A stretch of 42,379 nucleotides of DNA from a virus: positions 1-42,379 of IMG/VR virus record IMGVR_UViG_3300025327_000065; one strand, 5' to 3'. Of the stretch, positions 7,268 through 14,511 are shown piece after piece. The notes below the pieces were generated by a model. That model was not told the origin of the DNA, ran no database searches, and saw only the letters and a program-made list of their open reading frames with translations. A program made the position numbers and the translations under genes. Numbering within the stretch: position 1 is the first letter of the stretch; every line of letters starts with the position of its first letter.

Positions 7268-8359
7268 TCACTTGATTTCTTTTCCATAGACTTTCATTAC
7301 AAACTCATTCACTACCTTACAGTCATCGTTGATGAGCTTATCAAACCAGCAGAGCTTGAGGGCTATTAAAGGTTCTCCCCAATATGCTGACTTCCTTGCC
7401 CAATTAATAAGGGTTCGAGGACTCATGGTGATACCAATGTTCTGCTTCTCGTAGCTGTCCCGAACCAAACTAGACAGAGTGAGCATATCCTTCACCCAAC
7501 CATCAGGAATCTCCGGGGCTACGTTCTTAAGAACCTTTCTTTCATGCTCCTTGTTAAGATAGTCATGCTTGATGACTGTCTGGAACCGATCAAGAGTAGC
7601 AGTATTCTGGACGTTAGTACCAGCATGGCGTCCAGTAGTATCTCCTTGCAGTTCCGTGTTATCAGTACATACAATCCTGAAGTGCTCATGTGGATTGATA
7701 ATACGTTCAGAGGCAGGGCCGGGATAGTCCGGTAAATAAATCTGGCCTTGATCTTCAAGAACATATTGAAGACTCATGGTAATATCTGAGTTGGCTGAAC
7801 TGAATTCATCCAAGCAAAGGACACCACCATAAGTACCAAGGATACCAATAGGGCCGTGCTCATATGTCATAGTACCACCAGTGATCTTAGGCATACCAAA
7901 CACCGCTGAGTATTCCACCTGATTGAAGAAGTTGATACGGATAAATGGTATGTTAAGAATAGCACACACATTCTTAATCAAGCTGGACTTGCCTGAACCA
8001 GTGGGGCCAATAATTAGTGTCTTATCCCCATTAAGAACAGCAGCCACCACCTTCTCCGTGTTCTCCTTCGGCCAGATATACAGAGGGTCTAACTTTGGAA
8101 TGAAACAACGCACCTCATCCGGCCAATCTTCCGGTTGGAACACCCTTAAAGCGTGTTCCCTTCCTGAAGGAGATTTAAACCCAAACATATCTTTAAAGAA
8201 CTTTTGCCCGGTGCCAACAACAACTTCCGGCACTTGATACTCAGGCTCCGGGGGTTCCGGTGTTGGTGTTTTAGGTGCTTCCTGTTCTCCCCGCATCTCA
8301 AGTATACGATTCATTACTTCTTGATTGAGGGATGATCCACTACCAGTAGTTGCTGGCAT
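7268..8359 (-). CDS. MoxR/CobS-type AAA+ ATPase
   Basis: A 363-aa AAA+ protein. After a Pro-rich N-terminal segment (about 28-45) it has Walker A GPTGSGKSS (118-126), Walker B in GVLCLDEFSSAN (D184, E185), a sensor 1-like IVCTDN and a C-terminal helical lid. MoxR-type ATPases partner with VWA proteins to remodel or load metal cofactors into clients; the best-known pair is cobaltochelatase CobS-CobT. The gene immediately upstream encodes such a VWA protein, so they form a two-component pair. Phage copies are often labelled CobS, but no other cobalamin synthesis gene is present, so chelation is not implied. Start ATG with GGAGAAGAG upstream. Confidence 0.9.
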   Translation of the reverse strand: MPATTGSGSSLNQEVMNRILEMRGEQEAPKTPTPEPPEPEYQVPEVVVGTGQKFFKDMFGFKSPSGREHALRVFQPEDWPDEVRCFIPKLDPLYIWPKENTEKVVAAVLNGDKTLIIGPTGSGKSSLIKNVCAILNIPFIRINFFNQVEYSAVFGMPKITGGTMTYEHGPIGILGTYGGVLCLDEFSSANSDITMSLQYVLEDQGQIYLPDYPGPASERIINPHEHFRIVCTDNTELQGDTTGRHAGTNVQNTATLDRFQTVIKHDYLNKEHERKVLKNVAPEIPDGWVKDMLTLSSLVRDSYEKQNIGITMSPRTLINWARKSAYWGEPLIALKLCWFDKLINDDCKVVNEFVMKVYGKEIK

Positions 8360-8377
8360 AATTACTCTTCTCCTTTT

Positions 8378-10339
8378 CTATTTGAATATGCTTCTCTTGA
8401 TTAACGTCAAGATCGCTGCTTCCAGTTCAGAAGCCCTGTTTATTACAACACTTTCACTGTAAATATCTTTTACATTGTCATTCATAATACCTACAGCATA
8501 TATCTCTGCAAAGCCCTCACCTTCTATCTGTGCTACAACCTTCTTGGTGAATTCATAAGCATCACCACTTCTACTTGCAGCAGGGGAGCCATCACTGATT
8601 ACTATGAGTATCTTACGCTTTTGTTTCTTATCTTTCAAGCGGTCATACGCCCAAAGAATAGCATCTCCATCTGCATTAGCTGACATAAAGGTTGATGCCC
8701 TTGCAAAGTTCTCTATAATCTTCTCATCATTGGACTGTTCATCATGTTCCTTTACTATGCCTATAAAGGTATCTTTTCCATACTCAGTAAAGGCAAGAAT
8801 TTCCACAGGTATCCTAAGACTTCTAGCTATTGAAGCATTAAGAAGTATGGAACTGTCTACAGCATTGAGTAACTTCATACCATTCATGCTGCCACTAAGA
8901 TCAGTAAGAACAGTTACGCAAGTATCAAGTGTGTCTGATGTAGTCTTAGTACGGAACACCCGTTCTTCATAAGAAGCTATACCTGTCCCTGCTTTATACA
9001 CATTCTTAAAGTGTAGTTTACCTTGTTTCTTTCCACCTTGATAGTGTGCTTGGCTTCTGATCTGTAGTAGCTGCCTGATCTTATTACCAAACCCTTTTCC
9101 CGGTATGCCTTCGGTACTGTGGTGATTTCTTATTTCATTTAATCTGTGGTTTTTGTTATAGGAATACTCATCTTCATGTTTTTTTAGATAGTTGTGTGAA
9201 TAAGTATTAGTTCTATACCTGATCCAATGAATGTTATCAGTAGGAATATAATCATTATTATATGCTTTCTTTCGATGCTCCGAGTAGTCCAACTGTATAC
9301 CAGTTCCCCCCGGTTCTCCGGGTTCTATGTGATCTGAGTGTACAAACACTTCATAGCTTACTATCTGTCCTATTGGGAGCTTGCATGTCTCTCCTTTAGC
9401 GTCAGGAGGTGCAAGTTTGTTTCCTTGATTAGCTGACTCACTTCCATCCCCTTTAGACCCATCTTTATTGTCACTTGATTTAGTGCCATTATCTTTGTCA
9501 CTTGGCTGTTCTCCGGCTTTAGCAGTTCCCTTGCCAGATTGTGTGCCACTTCCTTTATCCGTTCCGGGCTTACCTTGTCCTTGTTGCTCTTGCTTTCGCT
9601 CATCTTGTTTCTCTTTGATATGCTTTTCAGCATCTTCTTCCCATAAGAGTTCATAGGTTCTCTTTGCTAGATTAAGACTAGCTCTACTGCCGGGTCTACC
9701 TTCATGTAAGTTTTCAAGTTCTTCGGTCACTCCATTCTTATCAAGTTTGTCTACTAAATCTTTCACGCCGGGAGTCATGTGCTTCTCAAACAAGGCTTCC
9801 ATTTCTATAGCAGCAGGACTCCACTTAGTTCTAGCCTTGAGATTACAATACCAAGCCGCTGCCATCTTTTGCATCTCACCGTCAGCGTTTTTAAGAACGT
9901 GCTCAAGGTCTTTCTTGTTTTGTTCAAGAACAGTTCGCCACCCTTGATCCAAGATTAACTTGTCCCCTCTGTAATCCTTTGCTCCTGCTTTCTCAATGCG
10001 ATTATCTTCAAAGATGTTCCATATAGCAGCAAGAGGGCTGTGCCGAGCATCGAACCCTAGTTCCTTTTCTCCAATAGGAAAAGCCTCCGGGCCTTTAACA
10101 TGATGCAAGCACTCATGCAGTACCCACCATCTGAGTTTGTGTAAATCTTCTTGAGTCACATCCCCATTAAAGGCAGGTATGATTAAGGTATTCTTGCTTG
10201 TGCAAGGTGCTGTAGCGTTAGCGTCGAACCTTGCATTAAGTCCCGCATTACTTGTTACTGTCTCGATATACTTCTGAACGGTGGATATATCAAGTAACCC
10301 TGAGTCTCGTTTGAATAAACTCTTTAGCTTGCTTTTCAT
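8378..10339 (-). CDS. HExxH metallopeptidase-like and VWA-domain protein (CobT-like)
   Basis: A 653-aa two-part protein. The N-terminal domain has a zinc-protease signature HECLH (75-79) followed by IFEDNRIE (about 109-116), whose acidic residue could be a third ligand. A low-complexity hydrophilic linker rich in Lys, Gly, Ser and Asp spans about 238-310. The C-terminal von Willebrand A domain has the MIDAS motif DLSGS (480-484) and a late VISDGSP segment. It pairs with the MoxR-like ATPase 18 nt downstream. VWA/MoxR pairs act as cofactor-insertion or remodelling machines; an intact HExxH also raises proteolysis of a host or phage target, which is inference. The start overlaps the preceding stop (ATGA-type). 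Confidence 0.85.
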   Translation of the reverse strand: MKSKLKSLFKRDSGLLDISTVQKYIETVTSNAGLNARFDANATAPCTSKNTLIIPAFNGDVTQEDLHKLRWWVLHECLHHVKGPEAFPIGEKELGFDARHSPLAAIWNIFEDNRIEKAGAKDYRGDKLILDQGWRTVLEQNKKDLEHVLKNADGEMQKMAAAWYCNLKARTKWSPAAIEMEALFEKHMTPGVKDLVDKLDKNGVTEELENLHEGRPGSRASLNLAKRTYELLWEEDAEKHIKEKQDERKQEQQGQGKPGTDKGSGTQSGKGTAKAGEQPSDKDNGTKSSDNKDGSKGDGSESANQGNKLAPPDAKGETCKLPIGQIVSYEVFVHSDHIEPGEPGGTGIQLDYSEHRKKAYNNDYIPTDNIHWIRYRTNTYSHNYLKKHEDEYSYNKNHRLNEIRNHHSTEGIPGKGFGNKIRQLLQIRSQAHYQGGKKQGKLHFKNVYKAGTGIASYEERVFRTKTTSDTLDTCVTVLTDLSGSMNGMKLLNAVDSSILLNASIARSLRIPVEILAFTEYGKDTFIGIVKEHDEQSNDEKIIENFARASTFMSANADGDAILWAYDRLKDKKQKRKILIVISDGSPAASRSGDAYEFTKKVVAQIEGEGFAEIYAVGIMNDNVKDIYSESVVINRASELEAAILTLIKRSIFK

Positions 10340-10893
10340 AGTTTAGGAATCTCCGCTAATTGTTTCCTAATCACATCTCGTTCTAAACCAGTCAAAGTGT
10401 CTGCATTATTCTTTAAATAGTCAGCACACCAGAAACATTTCGCATACACAGAAGTTTCTTTCATGTCTGGATTACTTGTCACTTCTGCTAAAACTAACTC
10501 CATATAGTCATGTTTTACCTTTAAATAGTCATGTTTTACCTTTAAATCTCTTTCTACTTCAGTCTTCCCCCTTGGGTTGCCTTCAGTGTCAAGTAACCCA
10601 ATGTCAGCAGCCAAAGCCCTGCAAATAACAGACTTGGCAGACCTGTACTTACCCGGCATCTGTTTTAAGCCGTTCTTTTCTTTGAATTCTGATTCTAGTG
10701 TCTTCTTGTTTTCTTTATATAGAGGCACGTTAGTTTCCGGCGTGTTCACTTTAGCTGTTCTATATATTGAGTCTACAATAAAAGCTACTTCCTCCTTCCA
10801 ACAATCGTTTTCTACTACACTTGCAGCAAGGTATCCCACCATAATGTCTTCAGCGGGCTTTACCTTAATGCTTGGGTTCAGTTTTAATCTCAT
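10336..10893 (-). CDS. Hypothetical protein with a tandem 21-bp repeat
   Basis: A 185-aa charged, largely helical protein (MRLKLNPSIKVKPAEDIMVG onward). A perfect 21-bp tandem duplication at 10504-10545 encodes two copies of a LKVKHDY heptapeptide in frame. A CFWCADYL segment near the C-terminus contains paired Cys. It lies directly upstream of the VWA protein and overlaps it by 4 nt, so translation is likely coupled. No family recognised. Confidence 0.75.
   Translation of the reverse strand: MRLKLNPSIKVKPAEDIMVGYLAASVVENDCWKEEVAFIVDSIYRTAKVNTPETNVPLYKENKKTLESEFKEKNGLKQMPGKYRSAKSVICRALAADIGLLDTEGNPRGKTEVERDLKVKHDYLKVKHDYMELVLAEVTSNPDMKETSVYAKCFWCADYLKNNADTLTGLERDVIRKQLAEIPKL
10504..10545. 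repeat. Perfect 21-bp tandem repeat (two copies)
   Basis: The unit ATAGTCATGTTTTACCTTTAA occurs twice back to back within a coding region. As 21 is a multiple of three, the duplication adds seven residues without shifting the frame. Confidence 0.9.
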
Positions 10894-10894
10894 T

Positions 10895-11155
10895 TTATCT
10901 TTGGTTCCTTTTCATAGTAAAGATAGTTGCTTTCATCTGATCGAATCCTCTCCTGTCACACTCTCTCTCTGCCGCAAGGTGCGCTTCCTTTGCATCATTA
11001 TACAGGAAGTCGCTCGATACATAAAGCTTTATTTGTGGATAGTTCCCAACTCTTAGGCAATACTGATACCGCTTACCCGGAGGCACAGCCTTGCGATATG
11101 GGCTGAGTGATACTACTTTGTTGTTAAATACAGCTACATTCTTCAAGGCTTCCAA
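10895..11155 (-). CDS. Hypothetical basic protein
   Basis: About 86 aa from a TTG start at 11155, preceded at 7 nt by AGGAG. The frame stays open upstream to another TTG at 11236, giving 113 aa, but that start lacks a ribosome site and begins in a hairpin (11227-11241). The protein has a beta-rich centre (YQYCLRVGNYPQIKLYVSSDF) and a basic C-terminal helix. First gene after the AT-rich spacer. Function unknown. Confidence 0.6.
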   Translation of the reverse strand: MEALKNVAVFNNKVVSLSPYRKAVPPGKRYQYCLRVGNYPQIKLYVSSDFLYNDAKEAHLAAERECDRRGFDQMKATIFTMKRNQR

Positions 11156-11293
11156 TGACAATCTCCTGTTTAAAATTACAAGGTTATAACAACAACTTAA
11201 TGTTGTTTCGAGGGCACTCTCTCTCGGACTCTTCAAGAGTCAGATTGAGAAAAGGTATATTATATATAAGTTATATATATATATATATATAAT

Positions 11294-11315
11294 CTCTCTC
11301 CTTATAAGGAGAGAG
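11294..11315. repeat. Perfect 22-bp palindrome
   Basis: CTCTCTCC-TTATAA-GGAGAGAG, fully self-complementary, flanked on both sides by TA-rich tracts. It could be extruded as a cruciform or bound by a dimeric protein. Confidence 0.85.
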
Positions 11316-11379
11316 TATATATAGTATATAAGTATTATATATATAGTTATATGTACATAGACTAGCCCCTCACCTGATG

Positions 11380-11398
11380 CCCATGAGTTTATCATGGG
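11380..11398. other. Hairpin CCCATGA-GTTTA-TCATGGG
   Basis: A 7-bp perfect stem with a 5-nt loop, followed on the plus strand by TATTTT. It resembles a weak terminator for plus-strand transcription, although no plus-strand gene precedes it. Confidence 0.4.
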
Positions 11399-11460
11399 TA
11401 TTTTAACCCACAGCCATTAATAGTTATAATAATTTAGGCTTGGATAAGGACAAGAGCTAG

Positions 11461-11751
11461 TCATTTAATCATTAAATTATCTTTTGTTATAACAGAATTA
11501 GTTTTAAATATAGCATCTAATTTATAAATATCTATAATAATAGATGCAATATTAAATAAGAACTCAAATGGGGTTGCTCCTGTGTCTGTAATAATACACT
11601 GTGGTTCCATGACTACTCTTGATTCTTTTTTGCCATAATAACTAAATGGTGCTGAACTGAGAATCCAAATAAACTGTTTGTTGTTGAGGAACAAAGCAAA
11701 ACCACCCTTTTCTCCGCTCCTTACAACATCTCCGGGCTTAAAGTTGCTCAT
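11461..11751 (-). CDS. Small SH3-like hypothetical protein
   Basis: A 96-aa protein starting MSNFKPGDVVRSGEKGGFAL, with the KPGDVV turn typical of SH3/KOW-like barrels, then strands (FIWILSSAPF) and a helical C-terminus. AAGGAGG lies 12 nt upstream of the start. It resembles in plan the small proteins between primase and helicase. Function unknown. Confidence 0.7.
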   Translation of the reverse strand: MSNFKPGDVVRSGEKGGFALFLNNKQFIWILSSAPFSYYGKKESRVVMEPQCIITDTGATPFEFLFNIASIIIDIYKLDAIFKTNSVITKDNLMIK

Positions 11752-11846
11752 CTTATCTTAAACCTCCTTGAATCATAGTCCTTCTTGGGGTCAGCATCAG
11801 TTCCATGTACAACTGCTTTTTGGTTTTCATGACAGTAGTCTACCAT
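11748..11846 (-). CDS. Possible 32-aa protein
   Basis: A short frame MVDYCHENQKAVVHGTDADP... whose TGA overlaps the ATG of the next gene (ATGA junction), as in other couplings in this operon. The ribosome site is weak (AGAG). A promoter-like TTGACA-N17-TAGACT at 11837-11865 overlaps its start and, if used, would make this frame untranslated. Confidence 0.35.
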   Translation of the reverse strand: MVDYCHENQKAVVHGTDADPKKDYDSRRFKIR

Positions 11847-11865
11847 GAATTTAATACTCTGTCAA
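11837..11865 (-). promoter_or_regulatory. Candidate leftward sigma70 promoter
   Basis: A perfect -35 TTGACA with 17-nt spacing to TAGACT (four of six matches to TATAAT). It precedes the gene at 11461-11751. Confidence 0.35.
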
Positions 11866-11902
11866 CACAAACACAAGAGCTATGAATGTTCTTAAGAGCA
11901 TA

Positions 11903-12127
11903 TCATTTAACTCCACAGGCAGTTAAGAATTTGTCTGGTTTAAAAGAATCGTTGTCAGCAGCAAACTCTCTACAGAATACATCACAAGTAACTTCCCATT
12001 GGGCTTTTCTTGCTAAATCTTCAGACACACCAGAATCAAACGCATGTTGTGGATTAGTAACTACTGGCATCATTCTTCTCATTATTGCTGATACCCTTTC
12101 ATAGTGTCTCTTAGAGAAAGTAGCCAT
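11903..12127 (-). CDS. Hypothetical protein
   Basis: A 74-aa helical protein, MATFSKRHYERVSAIMRRMM..., ending DKFLTACGVK. Short phage proteins opening with a KRHYExxA helix and ending near FNxxKFLxAC are widespread and uncharacterised. I chose the internal ATG at 12127; the frame stays open upstream into the neighbouring gene. No strong ribosome site is visible. Confidence 0.65.
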   Translation of the reverse strand: MATFSKRHYERVSAIMRRMMPVVTNPQHAFDSGVSEDLARKAQWEVTCDVFCREFAADNDSFKPDKFLTACGVK

Positions 12128-12132
12128 AGTAA

Positions 12133-12405
12133 TTAAGTATCCGATAGTTTGTCGAGTATTGCAAGAGCACAAGTATCCCCTGAGTCATAATCATCTCTGG
12201 GGAATGTGGCTTTCATCAGTTCTGGACAATCCCAAACCTCAACCTCATTATTATTCTTTTCAATGATTTCATTAAGATTTTGTTCAGGGAAACTAAAGTA
12301 ATACAGGCATATAAATCTGTCTCCCAAGAATAGATATTTACCGTTTTGGACTCTTATAATAGAGCCAAAAGTTGTATCGTCAATGTTCTTTTTTACCCAA
12401 GCCAT
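12133..12405 (-). CDS. Hypothetical acidic protein
   Basis: A 90-aa protein, MAWVKKNIDDTTFGSIIRVQ..., with beta-strand pattern in the first half (GSIIRVQNGKYLFLGDRFICLYYF) and an acidic second half. The start has GAGGGG upstream. It could be another small barrel protein of the kind repeated in this genome. Function unknown. Confidence 0.7.
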   Translation of the reverse strand: MAWVKKNIDDTTFGSIIRVQNGKYLFLGDRFICLYYFSFPEQNLNEIIEKNNNEVEVWDCPELMKATFPRDDYDSGDTCALAILDKLSDT

Positions 12406-12420
12406 AAATTAATCCCCTCA

Positions 12421-12663
12421 CTATCGGTTCCAACCAAGCCAATGATTAGTTTTAACTAAATCTGGATACTTTTCAAATATATCCTTAAAAGTTGACCAAA
12501 TGTGTTGGCGGTATTGTTCAGTAGAAAGGTAATTACCTTTTCTTTCTGTGTCTGTCTCAAAAGGGAAATCAACATCAACCCTTGCTTTGTCTGGATAGGT
12601 GTTTGTAGGTAGAGTTCTTTCCGTGTAGAAATAAAACCCCCCCCCCTTCCACTTTGTAATCAT
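12421..12663 (-). CDS. Hypothetical protein containing a 10-G homopolymer
   Basis: An 80-aa protein, MITKWKGGGFYFYTERTLPT..., ending in helical KDIFEKYPDLVKTNHWLGWN. A run of ten G on the coding strand (12637-12646) encodes three glycines near the start. I chose the ATG at 12663, just after the upstream stop; the frame is open further upstream but overlaps that gene. If the run length varies or was mis-sequenced, the reading frame changes. Confidence 0.6.
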   Translation of the reverse strand: MITKWKGGGFYFYTERTLPTNTYPDKARVDVDFPFETDTERKGNYLSTEQYRQHIWSTFKDIFEKYPDLVKTNHWLGWNR

Positions 12664-12665
12664 GT

Positions 12666-12857
12666 CTAGTCTGCCTGTTTTTCTAACATGCAAAGACGTG
12701 TGAACGGCCAAGTGTCCGGGGGCATCTTTACATGCTCTGCCTCACAAACAAAGTCCCTGCCATCTCCTAAGACACCTTGGACTAGAAGAACATCCCCCTT
12801 GACATTCATGCTGATTACTTCAATCAACTGACCACCGGGGAGGATACAAGTTGACAT
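12666..12857 (-). CDS. Hypothetical small beta-rich protein
   Basis: A 63-aa protein, MSTCILPGGQLIEVISMNVK..., with alternating hydrophobic residues (GDVLLVQGVLGDGRDFVCEA). GGAGG lies nine nt upstream. It follows the tiny membrane protein gene by 7 nt, so the two are probably translated together. Unknown function. Confidence 0.7.
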   Translation of the reverse strand: MSTCILPGGQLIEVISMNVKGDVLLVQGVLGDGRDFVCEAEHVKMPPDTWPFTRLCMLEKQAD

Positions 12858-12864
12858 TGTGTAT

Positions 12865-12948
12865 TTACCTCCACTTAAAAAATAGATGAGCTATGATTGC
12901 AACAGCCAAAAGGATGATTCCAAGTAAAGCGTTAGCTTCAGGATGCAT
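12865..12948 (-). CDS. 27-aa single-pass membrane peptide
   Basis: ATG at 12948 preceded by a strong GGAGGTG site. The peptide MHPEANALLGIILLAVAIIA... has one hydrophobic segment of about 17 residues and a basic end (FFKWR). The stop is followed by the ribosome site of the next gene. The strong initiation signal and clean membrane profile argue that it is translated. It could be a small inner-membrane regulator; no family recognised. Confidence 0.65.
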   Translation of the reverse strand: MHPEANALLGIILLAVAIIAHLFFKWR

Positions 12949-12962
12949 AGTTTCACCTCCGA

Positions 12963-13124
12963 CTAATGCAAGTTATCCGAAGTTTCCAGAACCTCCGAGA
13001 CTTCCGTTCGTACTCCTTGGCCTTGCCAATAATTCAACTCATTGGCCGCGCCTTCGCGGTCGTCAATGAATACCTGTTCGGAAATCATATCCCCTGTGTA
13101 AATCTTTACGATGATAGTTTCCAT
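12963..13124 (-). CDS. Hypothetical 53-aa protein
   Basis: METIIVKIYTGDMISEQVFI..., an acidic protein that starts with a beta strand and contains a helix (REGAANELNYWQGQG). The ATG at 13124 has a strong AAGGAGG site. It is the first protein gene after tRNA-Tyr in the leftward transcript. Codon use is more GC-rich in the middle. Unknown function. Confidence 0.75.
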   Translation of the reverse strand: METIIVKIYTGDMISEQVFIDDREGAANELNYWQGQGVRTEVSEVLETSDNLH

Positions 13125-13166
13125 TGAAACCTCCTTAAAAGTCCTTAAAGAACATTTAAGAATAAG

Positions 13167-13255
13167 TGGTGGATTGGGAAGGATTTGAACCTTCGTCAAG
13201 TCTACACTTGGCTAGATTTACAGTCTAGTGGTTTTAGCCTCTCACCCACCAATCC
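13167..13255 (-). tRNA. tRNA-Tyr (anticodon GUA)
   Basis: Class II tRNA with acceptor GGATTGG/CCAATCC, discriminator A and encoded CCA. The anticodon arm is CTAGA-CTGTAAA-TCTAG (GTA), the variable arm includes CAAGTGTAGACTTG, and the T-arm is GAAGG-TTCAAAT-CCTTC. All features fit bacterial tRNA-Tyr. Confidence 0.95.
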
Positions 13256-13272
13256 AAAATAACTTGATCTAT

Positions 13273-13377
13273 CCGCTAAGATGTCGCACCAGCGATACAA
13301 GCCACCAGTCCACACCTTAACGGCTAGGTACAAGCTTTTACCTAACTATACAGGGCTATTCTCACCACGCCTAGCGG
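13273..13377 (-). ncRNA. Candidate structured RNA just upstream of tRNA-Tyr
   Basis: A gene-free stretch between the 159-aa gene and tRNA-Tyr. Closing helix 13372-13377 with 13273-13278 (CCGCTA/TAGCGG). Internal hairpins: 13325-13330 with 13339-13344 (TAGGTA/TACCTA) and TCGC-ACCA-GCGA at 13284-13295. A further 6-bp hairpin GCCTAA-TCCT-TTAGGC lies outside at 13402-13417, just after the protein stop codon. No open frame fills it. It may be a stable RNA processed together with the tRNA. Confidence 0.45.
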
Positions 13378-13423
13378 TTTCCTTCGCCCTTGTAGTATTT
13401 GGCCTAATCCTTTAGGCTATTTT

Positions 13424-13903
13424 TCACGCTACAAGAATAGCCACGGCATCGTTGAACTTCTTTGCCAGTTTCGGATTCTTGTGTTCCGCCGCTTTCAAGG
13501 CATTGGCTTCCAAAAGCTGAAGCATACGCTGAAGACTTTTACGAGCGTTCCACTCGACGCCTTCACTGGACTTACCCTCATAGAAAGGGGTTTCGATTGC
13601 CTTTTCCAAGTTGATCTTGGCTTTGGCGTTCTTGACGAACCGGGCCTCTTGGCCTTTGCCTTCCCACTTGACCGCACCGTAGGACTCGAACCACTGGATC
13701 AGGGAGTTTTTACGCATCCCTTTGCTCATGGCGTTGACCAGTTTGGTGCAGTAAGTGTTGTCGCCATGCTCCATGTTATGAGCGATAGCAGAACAACCGG
13801 CTTGATGAATGTCCCCATCCAGAATCTTGCCACGTTCAGCAATACTCTTGATAAGATCATCCAGCTTTGACTTCTCTTTGATGATAACAAAATCTTTGTT
13901 CAT
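13424..13903 (-). CDS. Hypothetical phage protein (early, GC-richer)
   Basis: A 159-aa protein, MNKDFVIIKEKSKLDDLIKS..., helical, with the pattern AERGKILDGDIHQAGCSAIAH...GDNTYCTKLVNAMSKGMRKNSLIQWF. Proteins with this central pattern occur in many phages without a known function. The ATG at 13903 has GAGGG upstream, and the palindromic element at 13936-13951 lies about 30 nt before it. Codon third positions are richer in G and C than in the rest of the operon. Confidence 0.8.
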   Translation of the reverse strand: MNKDFVIIKEKSKLDDLIKSIAERGKILDGDIHQAGCSAIAHNMEHGDNTYCTKLVNAMSKGMRKNSLIQWFESYGAVKWEGKGQEARFVKNAKAKINLEKAIETPFYEGKSSEGVEWNARKSLQRMLQLLEANALKAAEHKNPKLAKKFNDAVAILVA

Positions 13904-13935
13904 AATTAAATGCCCTCTGTTGGTTGAAAGCTGCA

Positions 13936-13951
13936 ATATAATTAATTATAT
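13936..13951. promoter_or_regulatory. Palindromic TATAAT-like element, copy A
   Basis: ATATAATTAATTATAT, a perfect 16-bp palindrome containing TATAAT on both strands, about 30 nt upstream of the 159-aa gene. An inverted repeat CCCTC/GAGGG (13959-13981) lies just upstream in the leftward sense. Confidence 0.6.
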
Positions 13952-13981
13952 ATCGCATCCCTCAACCATCTATAAAGAGGG

Positions 13982-14511
13982 AAATAAGGACTAGGTTGCC
14001 CCCCCAAGTACCAATGTTCCTAAGAACTCTTGGGATATTGCGGCCCTGTACCCGCTGTGACTAGCAAGTGTTTCACCACCTATCGGCCTAGATGTTTTTC
14101 CTAGCTGTGCAAGCACCCACCTATGGCCGTTTCTCAATTAAGCCAAATGGAAAACAGGATGTAAGGGGATAGATCACCTTTGGGGGCTAGTAACATCTTC
14201 GTACCTAGCTAATCCACCGATTGTAAGTGTATGCATAGAGCTTTTCAATAGTCTCACTTAATCGCTCGACTATCTACTTTACCCTGTAGCAGAAGCGCAC
14301 TTAATACTGTTCTTCGGCAAGTAATCCCTGATATTGTGTGCTTTGCGGTCTAGGGATTGATACTAGGCTTGTAATCGCCCGTGTACCCGGCCACTCTCAA
14401 CCCGAACTCATTTTCATTACGTTCGGCCAGCCACCGCTAACTACCCTTTGCTGTCTTTATCGTCCGTAGGTTTAGACGTTTACTATTGACATTGAGACAG
14501 TCAATAGGTTG
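13982..14511 (-). ncRNA. Candidate large structured non-coding RNA (~530 nt)
   Basis: A gene-free segment, GC-richer than its surroundings, bounded by a palindromic TATAAT element (14512-14527) and a CCCTC/GAGGG hairpin (13959-13981). Neither strand has a plausible gene, yet local helices abound: 14483-14490/14500-14507 (8 bp), 14402-14407/14421-14426 (CCGAAC/GTTCGG), 14323-14329/14352-14358 (7 bp) nested in 14318-14321/14368-14371, 14248-14253/14268-14273, 14186-14190/14205-14209, and 14003-14008/14029-14034 enclosing GTTC-CTAA-GAAC. Size and position near a phage tRNA gene recall the GOLLD and ROOL large RNA classes. I cannot show homology to either. Minus-strand orientation is inferred from neighbours. 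Confidence 0.45.

Larger units (their letters stand above)
11237..11460. other. AT-rich gene-free spacer with palindrome and TA tract
   Basis: About 220 bp without a coding frame. It contains a (TA)10 run at 11272-11291, a perfect 22-bp palindrome (11294-11315), more TATATA blocks to about 11355, and a 7-bp hairpin (11380-11398). Such easily melted DNA beside palindromes suits a replication origin or promoter region, but I see no iterons or clear promoter. Confidence 0.5.

Noticed and set aside
7268-10339. Reading the ATPase/VWA pair as cobalt chelatase CobS/CobT for vitamin B12 synthesis
   Set aside because: No CobN or any corrin pathway gene is present and the VWA protein carries a protease-like HExxH domain; only the fold-level relation is kept.
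13481-13870. A 129-codon plus-strand open frame antisense to the 159-aa gene
   Set aside because: It is the antisense shadow of a well-supported gene with a good ribosome site and upstream element; no separate signals.
6371-13999. An 11-nt match (GGACTAGGTTG) between the Val-like tRNA end and the end of the large RNA candidate
   Set aside because: An 11-nt match within 42 kb is expected often by chance, and no tRNA-like T-arm accompanies it at 13988.
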